Part shown: positions 1-31,347 of the stretch, piece after piece | Layout of the letters: the number at the start of each line of letters is the position of its first letter | How positions within the stretch are numbered: the stretch's first letter is position 1 | Assembly (NCBI GenBank): GCA_965112735.1 | Contig: OZ218961.1 | Span: forward strand, 2,480,001 to 2,544,000 | DNA length: 64,000 nt | Direction: 5' to 3' | Source of the DNA: Phaeosaccion multiseriatum | Taxonomy: Eukaryota > Ochrophyta, other classes | Position numbers and translations under genes: made by a program | The notes under the pieces: generated by a model | What the model was told of the DNA's origin: nothing | Seen by the model: the letters and a program-made list of their open reading frames with translations, nothing else | Database searches by the model: none

Positions 1-45
1 TGCGTGCGTGTGTGTGTGCGTGCGTGCGTGTGTGTGTGCGTTAGG

Positions 46-260
46 TCGTGTACATGATAGGCTGGGCTCCTCATGAGTCGCAACAGCAGCCCAAGAGGCC
101 GGGCAGCGGCGCCACGGCACCTTCCATCGGTTCCTCCGTCAGCCACCACAAGGCCGGGGATACGTTTGCTCCAGCTCCTGCTCCTGCTCCTGCTGGTGGT
201 GCCGTATCACCAACTGCTCCTGCTACTTCTCCTGTTGCTCCGACGGAGCCGTCAACGTAG
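46..260 (+). CDS. possible 3' terminal exon of an upstream gene (partial)
   Basis: An open frame ends in TAG at 258-260 and follows a GT-rich stretch ending in a possible acceptor (TTAG at 42-45). It encodes a Gln, Ala, Pro and Ser/Thr-rich tail without a recognisable domain. It contains the dispersed GTATCACCAACTGCT motif at 204-218, read here as V-S-P-T-A. The other genes in the window have similar low-complexity tails and inserts, which makes a real terminal exon plausible, but there is no homology to rely on. It could equally be chance coding in repeat-rich DNA. Confidence 0.25.
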
Positions 261-342
261 TTACTTGCGCGTGGTGCTCCTTCCTTCCGTATGGTGCTGA
301 GGCAGTCCTCTCATGCCGAGGGGGAGGAGGGGTTTGGGAGAC

Positions 343-405
<63 letters not shown>

Positions 406-798
406 GTATCATAATATATGGAGTTTGCACGTTACACGACCGCGCCTGCTCCGCTCTGCACTGCTCTGCTCATCAGCCTCTCTTTGAGGAGAGCGGCGGA
501 ACAAGCCTTATGGGTGCCCTAGATAGGCGTAGTCGAGCTAATTGGGGTACTGCATTTAATGCCCACTCCATCCCAGCATGATGACTCATGCACTTTGTTG
601 TGATGAGTGCATCGATTGCTGCTCTCCATTGGAGTAGGCACAAGAAGCTTCGATATCGACCTATTCATTGATATAAGGTCACATGAACTAAAAACTGAAG
701 CTTAAAAAACTGTTATCGATTCATGTGCTCTACCGCCTTGATGGACCAATCCAATTGCTTGTATTCACACACCGTGTGTTGGTTGCCTCTGCCTACCG
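261..798. other. intergenic region with a (TA)n microsatellite
   Basis: No gene is visible here. A (TA)n tract runs from about 347 to 410. The rest (411-798) is moderately AT-rich unique sequence that would hold the 3' UTR of MSH3, whose stop codon is at 799-801 on the minus strand. No tRNA or repeat family was recognised. Confidence 0.5.
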
Positions 799-8837
<8,039 letters not shown>

Positions 8838-9245
8838 GCTTACGCAGATGCCAAAGCTACTGCTGCTGCTCTGGTATCCTTCTGCCCTGCTGTTCGGTGT
8901 CTGTTGGCCCCTCTGGGCTCAAATCAAATCCAAAACTAGCTCCTGATGAAAGAAAAGTCAGTGAATCGTATGCTTCCAAATATGAAACGTTGAATTCATT
9001 CATCCTCGGCCGCCTCCTTCTCCACACTTTCTTCCTTTCACACGCGCTATGACTTGGCCTGTACATAGAAGCTCGCTGACGAACGCAGACTTGCTCAGTT
9101 GAATTTCCGCCTGACCGGGTTGGAACAACTCCCTGTGGCGAGCTTTGGACATGGGAGAAATGTTGGTGAAACGGAGATACGGTTGAGAGCAAAGTATATC
9201 GAGGACGAATAGTTAACATGATAGAGCTTCCAGGTGAAGAGTAAT
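8838..9245. promoter_or_regulatory. shared divergent 5' region, MSH3 / propeller-TPR gene
   Basis: About 410 bp separate the MSH3 start codon (minus) from the first ATG of the plus-strand membrane protein gene, so both promoters must lie here unless 5' UTR introns exist. It is unique sequence largely free of microsatellites, unlike the introns. No TATA box or other element can be assigned with confidence. Confidence 0.45.
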
Positions 9246-21691
<12,446 letters not shown>

Positions 21692-21998
21692 TTTATTTTT
21701 ACTATTCCTTCGAAGTATGGTAGGAAGGGGAGGTGGGGGGGGGGGGGGGGGGGTAGAAGTAGTGTGCCAAGGCTACTGTACGGTACTTATAGATTTCAAG
21801 CATAGCAAGACTTCCGATTCCGATTCCAAAAGACCCTCCACCAGCACCAGCCAGTCCATTCGCTGCACCTTCCGAAGCACAGTTCCTCCACCTGCTACAT
21901 GACCTGCTACATGATGTTCACATATGCATACATACAAATAGCGTTCTATATACCTCTCCTCCTCCTCCTCCTCCTCCTCCTCCTCCTCGTTCTCGTTC
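21692..21998. other. convergent 3' junction between propeller-TPR gene and EML gene
   Basis: 307 bp between the two stop codons. It has a G run at 21736-21753 and an (ACC)/(CCT)n tract at 21957-21990, just outside the EML stop. Both 3' ends must lie here and may overlap. No other gene is visible. Confidence 0.6.
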
Positions 21999-23973
21999 CT
22001 ACCGAAGCACCTTCCATTGGAAGCCGCACCCATCCGTACCACCCGTAGACACGAGCCTGCGATCATCGCACAGGAAGGCGACACTGCTGACCTGATTCAT
22101 GTGGCCGCGATACTCCATACTGCCCGAACCGCGGAAGCACGGGAACTTCATGAGGTTCAAGCACTGAGCATCGTTGCCACTGACCACCAAATCGCCTCCA
22201 CGTGACCGTTCCACGCATGTAACGTCTCCCTCTGCTGCTGCTGCTGCTGCTGCCCCGCCTCCACCCACGCTGCTCCTGGCCGATGCCTTACCTCCTCCAC
22301 AACCTCCACTACTACTACTACTACCCGAGGCCTCCCAGATGCCCTGGACGGGCCAACCCACTGAACATGACCAAGTGCTCCACTCCACGTCTCTAAGCTC
22401 GACAGGTCGAGACACCTGTCTACCGGCAGCAACGTCCCAAAAGAGTAACTCCCGAGCCGAGCTGTTGGTTTGGAGGAAGCGCGAGTCCGCTGAAAAGTCC
22501 ATCGATTTCACCGCTCCCCCGTGACCTCCACATGAGGCGAATCGCTTCAACTGATGATGTGCGTGGGTGTGGGTGTGCGGGTGGGGTGATCCTCCTCCTC
22601 CTCCTCCTCCTCCTCCTCCGCCCCCGTCCCCGCCCTCGAGCCCTCCTCCGCCTACAACAGCCATGAAGTATAAATGACCGTCCTTGCAGCCCGCGGCGAG
22701 CACCGTACCGTCGGGAGAGTACTTGAGCGAAGTCACATCGCTATTGCTCTTGTGCTCAGACACACCATACCCGCGCTGGGGAGAGCGACTGCCGGGCCCT
22801 CCTCCTCCGCTGGTGCTATTTAGAGTCGAGGTCGGGGACAGGAGCATCGACACTCCGCCGTCGTTGAGGAAGGAAGAGGTGCCCAGCGACACCGGGCCGC
22901 TCTTGGCACCACCACCACCACCACCACCACCACCACCACCAAATCCAAACCCTCCACGGCCCGACCTCTCCCTCTCCCGTGCGAGCAGCTGTCCCCTTCG
23001 CTTCGCTACCGCCCCGTACGTCCTTCTGTGTTGCTGTCGATCACGATGATGATGATGGTGGTGCTCGTTCTGATGCTGCTGCTGCTGCTGTTGCTGTTGC
23101 TGCTGCTGTTTGCTGCCGTGTTGACTTGTGGCCGACAGCTTTTTACGACCGATGGGCGTCCATTTGATATCCACTACTGCCGATCCTTCCTCTCTTCCCC
23201 CACCACCACCACCACCACCGCCACCACCACCACCACCACCACCACCACCACCACCACCACCACCACCACCGCCGCCGCTTCGGTCCTCTTCCAGCAGTAA
23301 GATGAGAACTTCTCCTGTCTCTGTCCCAACGGCTACGCACTTGCCGTTGGGGTGGAAGGCGATGGCCGTGGGCTTCTCCTTCAGACAGGCGGTGCTCAGC
23401 GGCCGGCGAGAGCGACTGTCCCAGAGCCGGAGAGTACGATCAGTTGCTGTCGTGGCGAACCAGAGCTGAGTATATGTATACCATACAAATGCGATGAGGA
23501 GCAGCGTTGCGGTACAGACAGAGCAAGGAAGGGGCTAGTGAGGGACGCCAGATGGTGATACCGATCAGGAGCTGTGAGTGTGTGCGCGCGTGCGTGCGTG
23601 TGTGTGGGGGTGTGTGTGTGCGTGCGTGTGTGTGCGTGTGTGCGTGTGTGTGTGTGTGTGTGTGTGGACTGATTGATGAAGCAGAAGATAGTAGGTGACT
23701 TTTGCCATTGGGCTGAGATGTCGGGGCACGGAGGATCGACATGGACGGGCCAACTTCTTGCCTCTCTTCTCTCTCTCTCAAACGAATCTTCACTCCCACT
23801 CTCTCCTTCTCCTTCCCACTCTCTCTACCTCCCTCTCCCTCCCAAGCAGTTTCTCTTTCTCTCCATACAAACAACTCTCTCTGTCCCTCTCCCTCTCTCC
23901 CCCCCTCAGTCTACCTCCCTCTCGCTCTCCCCCCCCCCCTCTCTTCTCTCTCTCTCCCTCTCTCTCTCTCTCT

Positions 23974-24018
<45 letters not shown>

Positions 24019-27000
24019 ACTCTCTCTCTCTCTCGCTCTACCCACTCGTACCTTGGTCGGGTGCTTAACAACCTCCTTGAGAAACCCGGTGTGCCCCTGC
24101 ACCACGAGCATGAAGCGAACAGTACGCCCATCCTCTCCTCCGTCACCCATCGCACCCCCCAACCCGGAAACCTGTGCAAGACACACGGCGTTGCCTGTGG
24201 TTCCTATGGCGACTGTGGTGCCTTCTCGGTTCCAACACACGCTTCTGGGCACTCCGACGGCGGGGGCGCGGGTAGAGACAGGAAGGTTGACCAACGGCTG
24301 CAGAATGCGGGGATCTGGTGTGCGTGTGATTGTCCATTGACACGTGGAAGGGGTGGGGGTGTAGGGGTGTAGGGGAGGAAGGAGGGGCGGGGTTCAGGGA
24401 GGGGGGGGGGGGGGCGGGAGAAGAGGGGGTTCAAGGGGGGAGGAGGAGGGAGTGAGGAGGGGAAGGAGAGCACGAAGCTCCTCTTCTGGTGCACTCCATC
24501 AAAAAAAGGGACTCTGCACTGCAGCATGCTCTGGGTCCCTACCCCCTCTCCAACACTATAACACCACGTAACAACACGTAACTCCACGTCATCACCACAC
24601 GTACCTGACGCTTCTCGATCCCTTAGTGCCCAGATCTTTAGCAGCCCATCTGCACCTGCCGTTACGAGCATGGCAAACTCGTCTTCTTGCCCTCCCTCTT
24701 CCCCTCCCCCGCCATGAGGGTGTACTGACGACGAGCCTCTTCGCCGTTCCGTCCTTCCGCACTGAATATCCAACACCGCCCCTGTGTGCCCATCCGCGAC
24801 CAGAAGCATGCTTCCGTGCGGCTCCCACACGGCGGGCAGGTGGGCATACTGGTCGTCGCCAGAGGTGTAGTCGTCCGTCGTGGCGCTGTAGTCGACGGCC
24901 TCTCCCCTCCTTCGCCTTTGCTTGCCGCTCGTTGTCTGTTTGTTAGACCATTGCAGAGGCAGGAGAGGGTGCGGCGTGTGAGTGAGTAGGGGCAGGGGCG
25001 ATTTACTTACACGTGCGGGCGAGCTGTGTGTGTGTATATGTGTGTGCGTGCGTGCGTGCGTGCGTGCGTGCGTGTTTCCCCCCCTCTTGTTCTCATGTGA
25101 GCTGCATTCAACCTGCCCTCGTCCACTTGCAAGGCACGGTACTCTCTCTCAGTGTCATGTGGAGGAAGAGGGAGACGAAAAGACACTTGCCCTCCTTCCT
25201 TTCCCATGCACTGCCCTCGATCCTTCTCCCCCTTCTCTCCACCCTCTCCTTGCGTCTGTCTGTCTGCCTGCCCGCCTGTCCTTCACCCTAGCTGCAGCCA
25301 GCTTACCGTATCTAAATGCGCCCAAATGAAGATTTGCCCCTTCTCCCCCCCGGACAGCACCCTCGCTCTCGGCAGCACCCCTTGTTGCGGTTGGCCCGGG
25401 GCGTCCTCCACGAACGTTACACACGTCATATCCTGACTCTCGGCCCTGCGCCCAAACGCCGCCGAATTTCCCTCGAATTGCCAATTCCAGGACGGTGGCG
25501 GTGGAACGGACGCGTTCTCCTTTGTTGCTCCTGCGCCTCCACCAGTTGGTGATACACTAGCCAGGGCTTCCCGCTTCCTCACGACTGCAGAGGCTGGCGG
25601 TGCTGTAACTCGAGAAAGGGTCCAAAACTTGATGTGTCGGTCTCCCACCGATACGAGTCCGTAGTCTGCCTCTCCGTAGGGCAGGCCGTGCGTCTCACCA
25701 TCCCGTCCGTGCAGGTGCAGGTAAGGGTTGAAGTGTATCGCGGCGACGGCGCGGCGAGACGTGCTGGCCTGCACTGTGGCAAGCTGTTCGGCCCGTGTCC
25801 AGTCCCACACACTTGCTACTTGTCCCTGCTGGCCCTCGCCTTCTGACAGGGCCAGCAGAAGCTGTGAAGGGAAGTCAAGAGAGAGAGAGAGAGAGAGAGA
25901 GACGAAGAGAGAGGGAGAGAGAAAGGGAGAGAGAGGGAGAGAGAAAGAGATGGAGAGAGAGGGAGAGAGAAAGGGAGAGACAGAGAGAAAGAGAGATGGA
26001 GAGAGAGGGAGAGAGAAAGGGAGAGAGAGGGGAGTTAGTTGTGTGTGCTGTCCGTGGGTGCGGAGGAGGAGGTGGAGCAGGTGGCCCGAAAGGTTGTGTA
26101 CATTTGCGCGTGCGTGTGTGTGTGTGTGCGTGAGTGTGCGCCATCAAGCGGTGCGGTGCGGACGCACGCACATACGCGCACACACGCGCACACACACGCC
26201 CTACCCACGCATACACAAGCACAAACACACACGCACATACACACACACACGTGCGCGCACGCACACACACAGACAAACACACGCAGGTACGTACATTTCC
26301 ATCTGGGCTGAAGTCCAGCGACGCCACCCCGCGACTTGCCATGCCCAGCGAAAGCTCCGCGATGAAGTGTGGTTCAGCCCCCCCCCCCCCTTCTTCTCTA
26401 CCCCCCTCCCCTCCCACCCGCCCTCCTCCTCCTCCTCCTCCTCCTCCTCCTCCCCCTCCTCCTCCCCCCCTACCGGCGTCGAACAAACACACCACCGCTT
26501 CCCTCCCCAGCTGCCCGCTGGCCACGATATCCACCATAGGATGGACCGCCAAGGCCATGACGTCTCCGTCGTGCCCAAGGAAGAATCGCTGCGTGTTGCG
26601 CTGAAAGTCATGGATCACCACCACGGCCGACGCAGGGAAGAGGAGCTCCCCCGAGTGCAGCCAGAGCACGTTTGTGCCCTTGGTTGTGCCCCTCCGTCTG
26701 CTCATGTGGGGTGTAGAGAAAGGGACGGACGGGGGTTGTGCCGTTTCGAGTGGGTTTGTGCCGTTTCAGAAAACAGCAACAGCAACATCACGTAGGTAGG
26801 GTGGGGGTGAGTGAAGGGGGGGAAGAACAATGCCCATCTACGGTAGAGAGAAAATGTGGTTGGTGCGCACTGGAGGATGGTACCATATGGCAGGCGTCTA
26901 ACCCTCAAGGCCGTGCTTTACCCAACTACCACCAACTCATCTCGGTCTGTCATCCTCACCTGGCAGCGCCGCTGTAGCCGTGAACGTATTCCAACGCAAG

Positions 27001-28638
27001 CTCCGCGTCTGGGGGTCTGAGGGCCACACCCCCCGCCGTAACCGCCAGAGCCTCTTGCTCCACATCGAACCACGAAGGATGGTATACAGCGCTCCGACAC
27101 TCGGGATAGCGCAGCACGGTGCGCTGCTCCGTCTGTCGAAGTGATGCATTGAGCTCCGCCCTCCTGTCCCACTCCTGCTGCTGCTGCTGCTGTTGCTGGT
27201 GGAGACTCAGCTGCGGGAGGGACACAGAAGAAGATTGGTGATGCTTTGCTGCCGGCCCCCCCTCTGCTGGCAGGGGCTGGTGCCTCAGCGTGACTTTCGG
27301 CAGGGGAATGTGCGAACTCCGCGGAGGAGGAAGCGACCCCTCCACAGGCGGTCGCCGCGGTGATGCCGTATCACCAACTGCTGCTGCGGCGGCGGCCCCA
27401 TCTCGCCGCCGCAAGGCCGCCTCCTGCCGCCGCTTCTCCTTTGCCGCCCGCTCACTCTCTGCGTATGAGGGCGGTGGTGTGGACGTCCACTTGACCGGCG
27501 GGAGCAGCGTATCATCAACTGGTGCATTCGTTCCCCCTCTGACGATCTGCGGGGAAATCGCTGGCACTGGCTTTCCTCCCTTACGGTGTGTAGCGGCGCC
27601 GCTGTGAGGCGCTGGAGAATGAGGTTTCCGGCCTCCGTCCCCCCCTCGCCCTCGCCGTCCGTCGACGGCACCCCCATAACCCCCTCGGCTCCCACTCCTC
27701 TCCTCCTCGAGCTTGCGATTGAGGTCGTCTAGCGAGGCCTTCATCTGCAACAACAGCGCGTCTCTCTTGCCAAGCTCCTGCTGCAGGCGCTGCTCCACCA
27801 TCAGGGCAATGGACTCCGCCGTCGGATCGGTGCTGTGGACATGCATCCCTGCACGCTGCTGTTGCTGCTGTTGGTCCTGTACCACCAACTGCTGCTGTTG
27901 CTGTTCCCCCGCCCTGCCGTATTTAGTCCCATGGGGCCCTCCCCCCCTGGTCGCTCTTCTTTCCTGCTCCTCTCTCAGCTGTACTCGACAGGTCCTCCCT
28001 CTCGCCACCGCCTGTATCCTTTGCGCGGCTGCCTCCTGCTCCTCCTCTGTCCTTTTGCTTACTGACGCATCGCCCCCCCATCGCTGTTCCTCCTCCTCCT
28101 GCTGCTGCTGCTGCTGCTGTGGTAGATGTCGTCTTCGCCCGGCCAAGCCTCTGCTCCGCCTTTCGCACCTCCCCCTCGCGACGGCCTGAATCTTTGCAGC
28201 CGCTCTATGTCTCTCCTCCTCTTCGGCAGCCGCCTGCAGGCGCCGCCTCTCCGCCTCCCCCTCCCTCTTCTCCCTCGCCAGTGCTTGTGCCCGGGCCGCT
28301 GTCTCCAGCTGAAGAGTGTCCTTCTCAATTTGGCGCTGGAGTTGTTCCCTCCTCCTCCTCGCTATCATGCGCCCCTCCTCTCTCAGATTGCTGCCTCTTG
28401 CCACAGCCTGAATTCGCGTGGCAGCCTCTTCCCTTCGCAGTGCCTCCTTGACCTCCTCTGCCGCGGCCCGGGCTATGGCAAGCTCCTTGGATGTCTGCCC
28501 CAGCCGTTGGGCAGTCTCCTCCGCAGCAACGGTTTGCTTCTGCCGCGCTTGCCGCAGCTCATTCTCGGCCTGAGCAGTGTGTGTGTGAGTACGTGTATTT
28601 GTGTATTTGTGTATGTGTGTGCGTGTGTGCGTGTGTGA

Positions 28639-28697
<59 letters not shown>

Positions 28698-28702
28698 TGT
28701 GT

Positions 28703-28742
<40 letters not shown>

Positions 28743-29618
28743 ATGTGTGTTGGCATGTCGGGGTGAGGTAGAAGTCCGCTTGAGATGAAGATGGCTTTGT
28801 TTGAGACGAGGGGGGCAAGACGTTCAGTACCATCTCCTTCTTTCGTTGTCGCTCCTCAAGGCGGCCCTAACTCAAACACGTACCGTCTCCAAGTCCAGTT
28901 GTAGCTGCCGGATAGTCTTTCGCTCCGGCAGGTATTTTGGATCATGCGACGATGATGTTGATGACCCGAGACCATCTCCTATATCCCCCGGATGCCTCGT
29001 TCCTGTCGTCGCCATATGCTCATCTTCTTCACTCGTCGCCTCTTCATCTGTAAGCCCGCCCTCGCCACTACTGTGTCTCCCGCCGAGCTCTCCTCTCTGC
29101 GGGGGGGCGGGGCGCGTTGGCCTCTCCCACGTACTCGTCAACCCGTCATCAGAAATGTAAAAGAATTCTCCACTCTCCCGGTCTAGTTGGGCTTTCCAAC
29201 CCTCTGGTAATGGCGAGGTCCCTCCTTCCTCTGGCCCACCTGCTGGCTCTCCATGCTGACGCTGCCGCTGCTGTGGCTCCTGTGGTCGCCACGGCTCTAC
29301 ATCTAGCCCCGGGTTGTCTTTCTTTGATATCACCTCGATGTAGTTGGAGGGGACCACGCCCTCGTCTCCGTCTCTGTTCCGCACAGTCCACCATTGGGCG
29401 TCTCCGTCTGCGTGGGTGGCGATAATCGTTAGCACGTCTGCAGTGTTGAGGGGAAGCTCGTCTCCCTCCACCGGGGTGTAGCTGAATAGCGCCTGCGCAA
29501 ACTGCTCCTGTTTCCTCACGCGCTGCTTCAGTCCTCCCCGGCCCGGAGCAGGAGCCTGCTGCCTTGTCTCTCCTTTCTCCTGACTCCAGGCGGCCGACCC
29601 GGCGCCTGTCTCTCTCAT
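21999..29618 (-). CDS. EMAP-like (EML) WD40 protein with SH3, WW and IQ motifs
   Basis: EML proteins bind microtubules through a HELP motif and tandem beta-propellers. Seven minus-strand exons: 29618-28884, 28569-26960, 26697-26295, 25861-25307, 24935-24605, 24314-24052, 23465-21999. Phases close, giving 1787 aa. An SH3 domain spans about residues 41-98 (ALFSY...WWTVRN...[11 protein letters not shown]). A WW domain spans about 137-168 (LPEGW...TSTWERP). A coiled coil follows, with three IQ motifs (IQAVARG at about 298, 372, 430) that would bind calmodulin. A Gln/Pro-rich linker leads to the HELP-like segment ([13 protein letters not shown], about 770) and WD40 repeats to the end. Diagnostic EML phrases are [35 protein letters not shown] and [18 protein letters not shown]. 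Gly and Gln runs interrupt the propeller. SH3, WW and IQ motifs are not part of the usual EML architecture. An artificial join of two genes is unlikely because IQ motifs and HELP share exon 28569-26960 and the exon 1/2 junction is in phase. Confidence 0.9.
22908..22941 (+). repeat. coding (CCA)n in EML last exon
   Basis: Read on the minus strand as a poly-Gly loop inside the WD40 region. A second run at 23201-23275 does the same. Both are in frame with the flanking blades. Confidence 0.85.
23762..24035 (+). repeat. (TC)n-rich tract in EML intron 6
   Basis: Interrupted CT arrays on the plus strand. On the EML coding strand this is a GA-rich purine tract that starts directly after the donor at 24051. 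Confidence 0.9.
25880..26032 (+). repeat. (GA)n-rich tract in EML intron 3
   Basis: GAGAGA with GGGAGA and AAAGAG variants. On the EML coding strand it is a TC pyrimidine tract ending just before the acceptor at 25862. Confidence 0.9.
27367..27386 (+). repeat. dispersed motif copy in EML exon 2
   Basis: GTATCACCAACTGCTGCTGC, read on the coding strand as poly-Ala, V-G-D-T-A. Further copies in the same exon at 27508-27522 and 27878-27900 are read as V-D-D-T and Q-Q-L-V-V-Q, i.e. in different frames. Confidence 0.85.
28577..28742 (+). repeat. (GT)n-(GA)n-(GT)n compound microsatellite in EML intron 1
   Basis: GT array, then a pure GA array at about 28656-28693, then GT again. On the coding strand the CA/TC tract runs up to the acceptor at 28570. 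Confidence 0.9.
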
Positions 29619-29901
29619 GGTGCGTGTAAAGACTGGGTCAAACTACCCCAGGCCGAGAAGGGGGTCGTCTCCTCCTAACCATCGCAACATCCACCGCATC
29701 GGGGCAACACATAGCGCAGTTCCCCTCCTGCCCTCTTTTGAGCAGTTACAAGTTGGCCGCCTCCGGACCATCTAGAGGAATTGGTGATATAGGATCACAG
29801 GATTCTAAATTTGTAATTTGCACTTTTGCGATCCTTTTTTCCTTTTTGCCCTCTGTGTATACAAGGAAAGGCAGCGCGCAGAGAAAATCTGGCCGTGAAA
29901 C
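29619..29901. promoter_or_regulatory. shared divergent 5' region, EML / peroxidase genes
   Basis: Only 283 bp separate the two start codons, so the promoters are back to back. Sequence is unique and free of microsatellites. No element can be assigned reliably. Confidence 0.5.
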
Positions 29902-31309
29902 ATGGCGCCAATGATGATGCTGTCCAGTGCCGTGCTGCTCCTTGCCTTGCAGAGTACGGCAGCGTTCTTGGTGGGCAATACCCCCAAGCCCATGCTCATG
30001 CAGAGACAGTTGAAGGAGAAACATGAGCGACCTCTTGCTGCTTCCCGGGGCACTGCACCTGGCCTGCGGCCTCTGCCAGTGTGCATGCGTGCTGTGCCGA
30101 CTTCTGGGGAGGAGGGTGGTGTGAGCAGGCGGGAGTCCATCGAAAGGGCGCTCTTGGGGGTAGCCGGTGGATTCGCCCTCGCGACCGGCTTCTCCGCGGA
30201 AGCGATTGCTGCAACTGGTGCGTGCGCTCGTCAGAGAGGGAGGGAAGAAAGAGAGGGGGGGGGGAGATTTGGTGGTGTGAAGTGAGGAGTCTGGGTCAAT
30301 ACCTGCTGCTACAGGGTTGGACCTGTCCATTTGTTGCTCTTCGCTCAGACCACAACGAGCTTGGCACCACCTCGGTCAACAACGGCCGGAGGAAGGGGAA
30401 GGAAATAGCTATTCGGACACGCGGCCACCCTGGTATAGTGCGCATAGTGACACTCTGGCCAGCGCAAAAGGAATCGTCCCCCCAGTCATGTATTTGCCCG
30501 ACGTTCAATTGACACCTGTATTCCTTCCCTCCATGCCGCCTTTGCTCTCCTTGAAAACGAAAAAAGATAAATACACAAAGGTTAGCAAGGCGATTGACAA
30601 GATGGTCACACAGAGTCCCGACAAAGGCCCCACACTGGTGCGCTTAGCCTGGCACGCCTCAGGTACGGAGTACGCTGCCAACCCCATGGGGCTTCGGGAC
30701 GGGGCTCCATGACAGCAGGGGCGAGGGGCCGTACAGCAGAGGCGAGGGCCCGTCTGTCCGGAGGAGGTGCTTGCTTTCCTTGCGCAAGTGGGTCGACTTA
30801 CAGAGCTGGTCTCACCCCTCCCCCCACCCCTTTTTGCGGACTCCCTGTACATGGCCCCTCCCTTTGTATTTATGAGCTCTAAAGCCCATCACTGTGTCGA
30901 ACACCGTCGCTCTTACTGGCTCTGTGCGGCGCACCATGTTGTTCAGGTACATACGACAAGATTGCTCGCGACGGAGGAAGCTTTGGGGGCACCATTCGCT
31001 TCAAGGAGGAACTTGAACACGGGGCCAACGCCGGCCTCCTGACGGCAGTGGAGTGGCTCGAGCCCATCAAGAAGGTGCGCATGTGTGTGTGTGCGCGTGA
31101 GTGTGCGTGCGTGTGGGTGTGCGTGCGTGTGTGTCTGTGTGTCTGTGTGCGTGTGTATACAGTAATCTCGGCAAGACGACGGGGGTGCCCCTGGGAGGAA
31201 ACGAAGACGACGCTCTCTTTCCGTGGCTCTTGTCTTGTTTTCACTTGTCTCTCGTCATGTCCCGAATGCCAACCAATGTCTCTTTGTCTCTCTCTGTCTT
31301 CTCCCCTCG

Positions 31310-31347
<38 letters not shown>

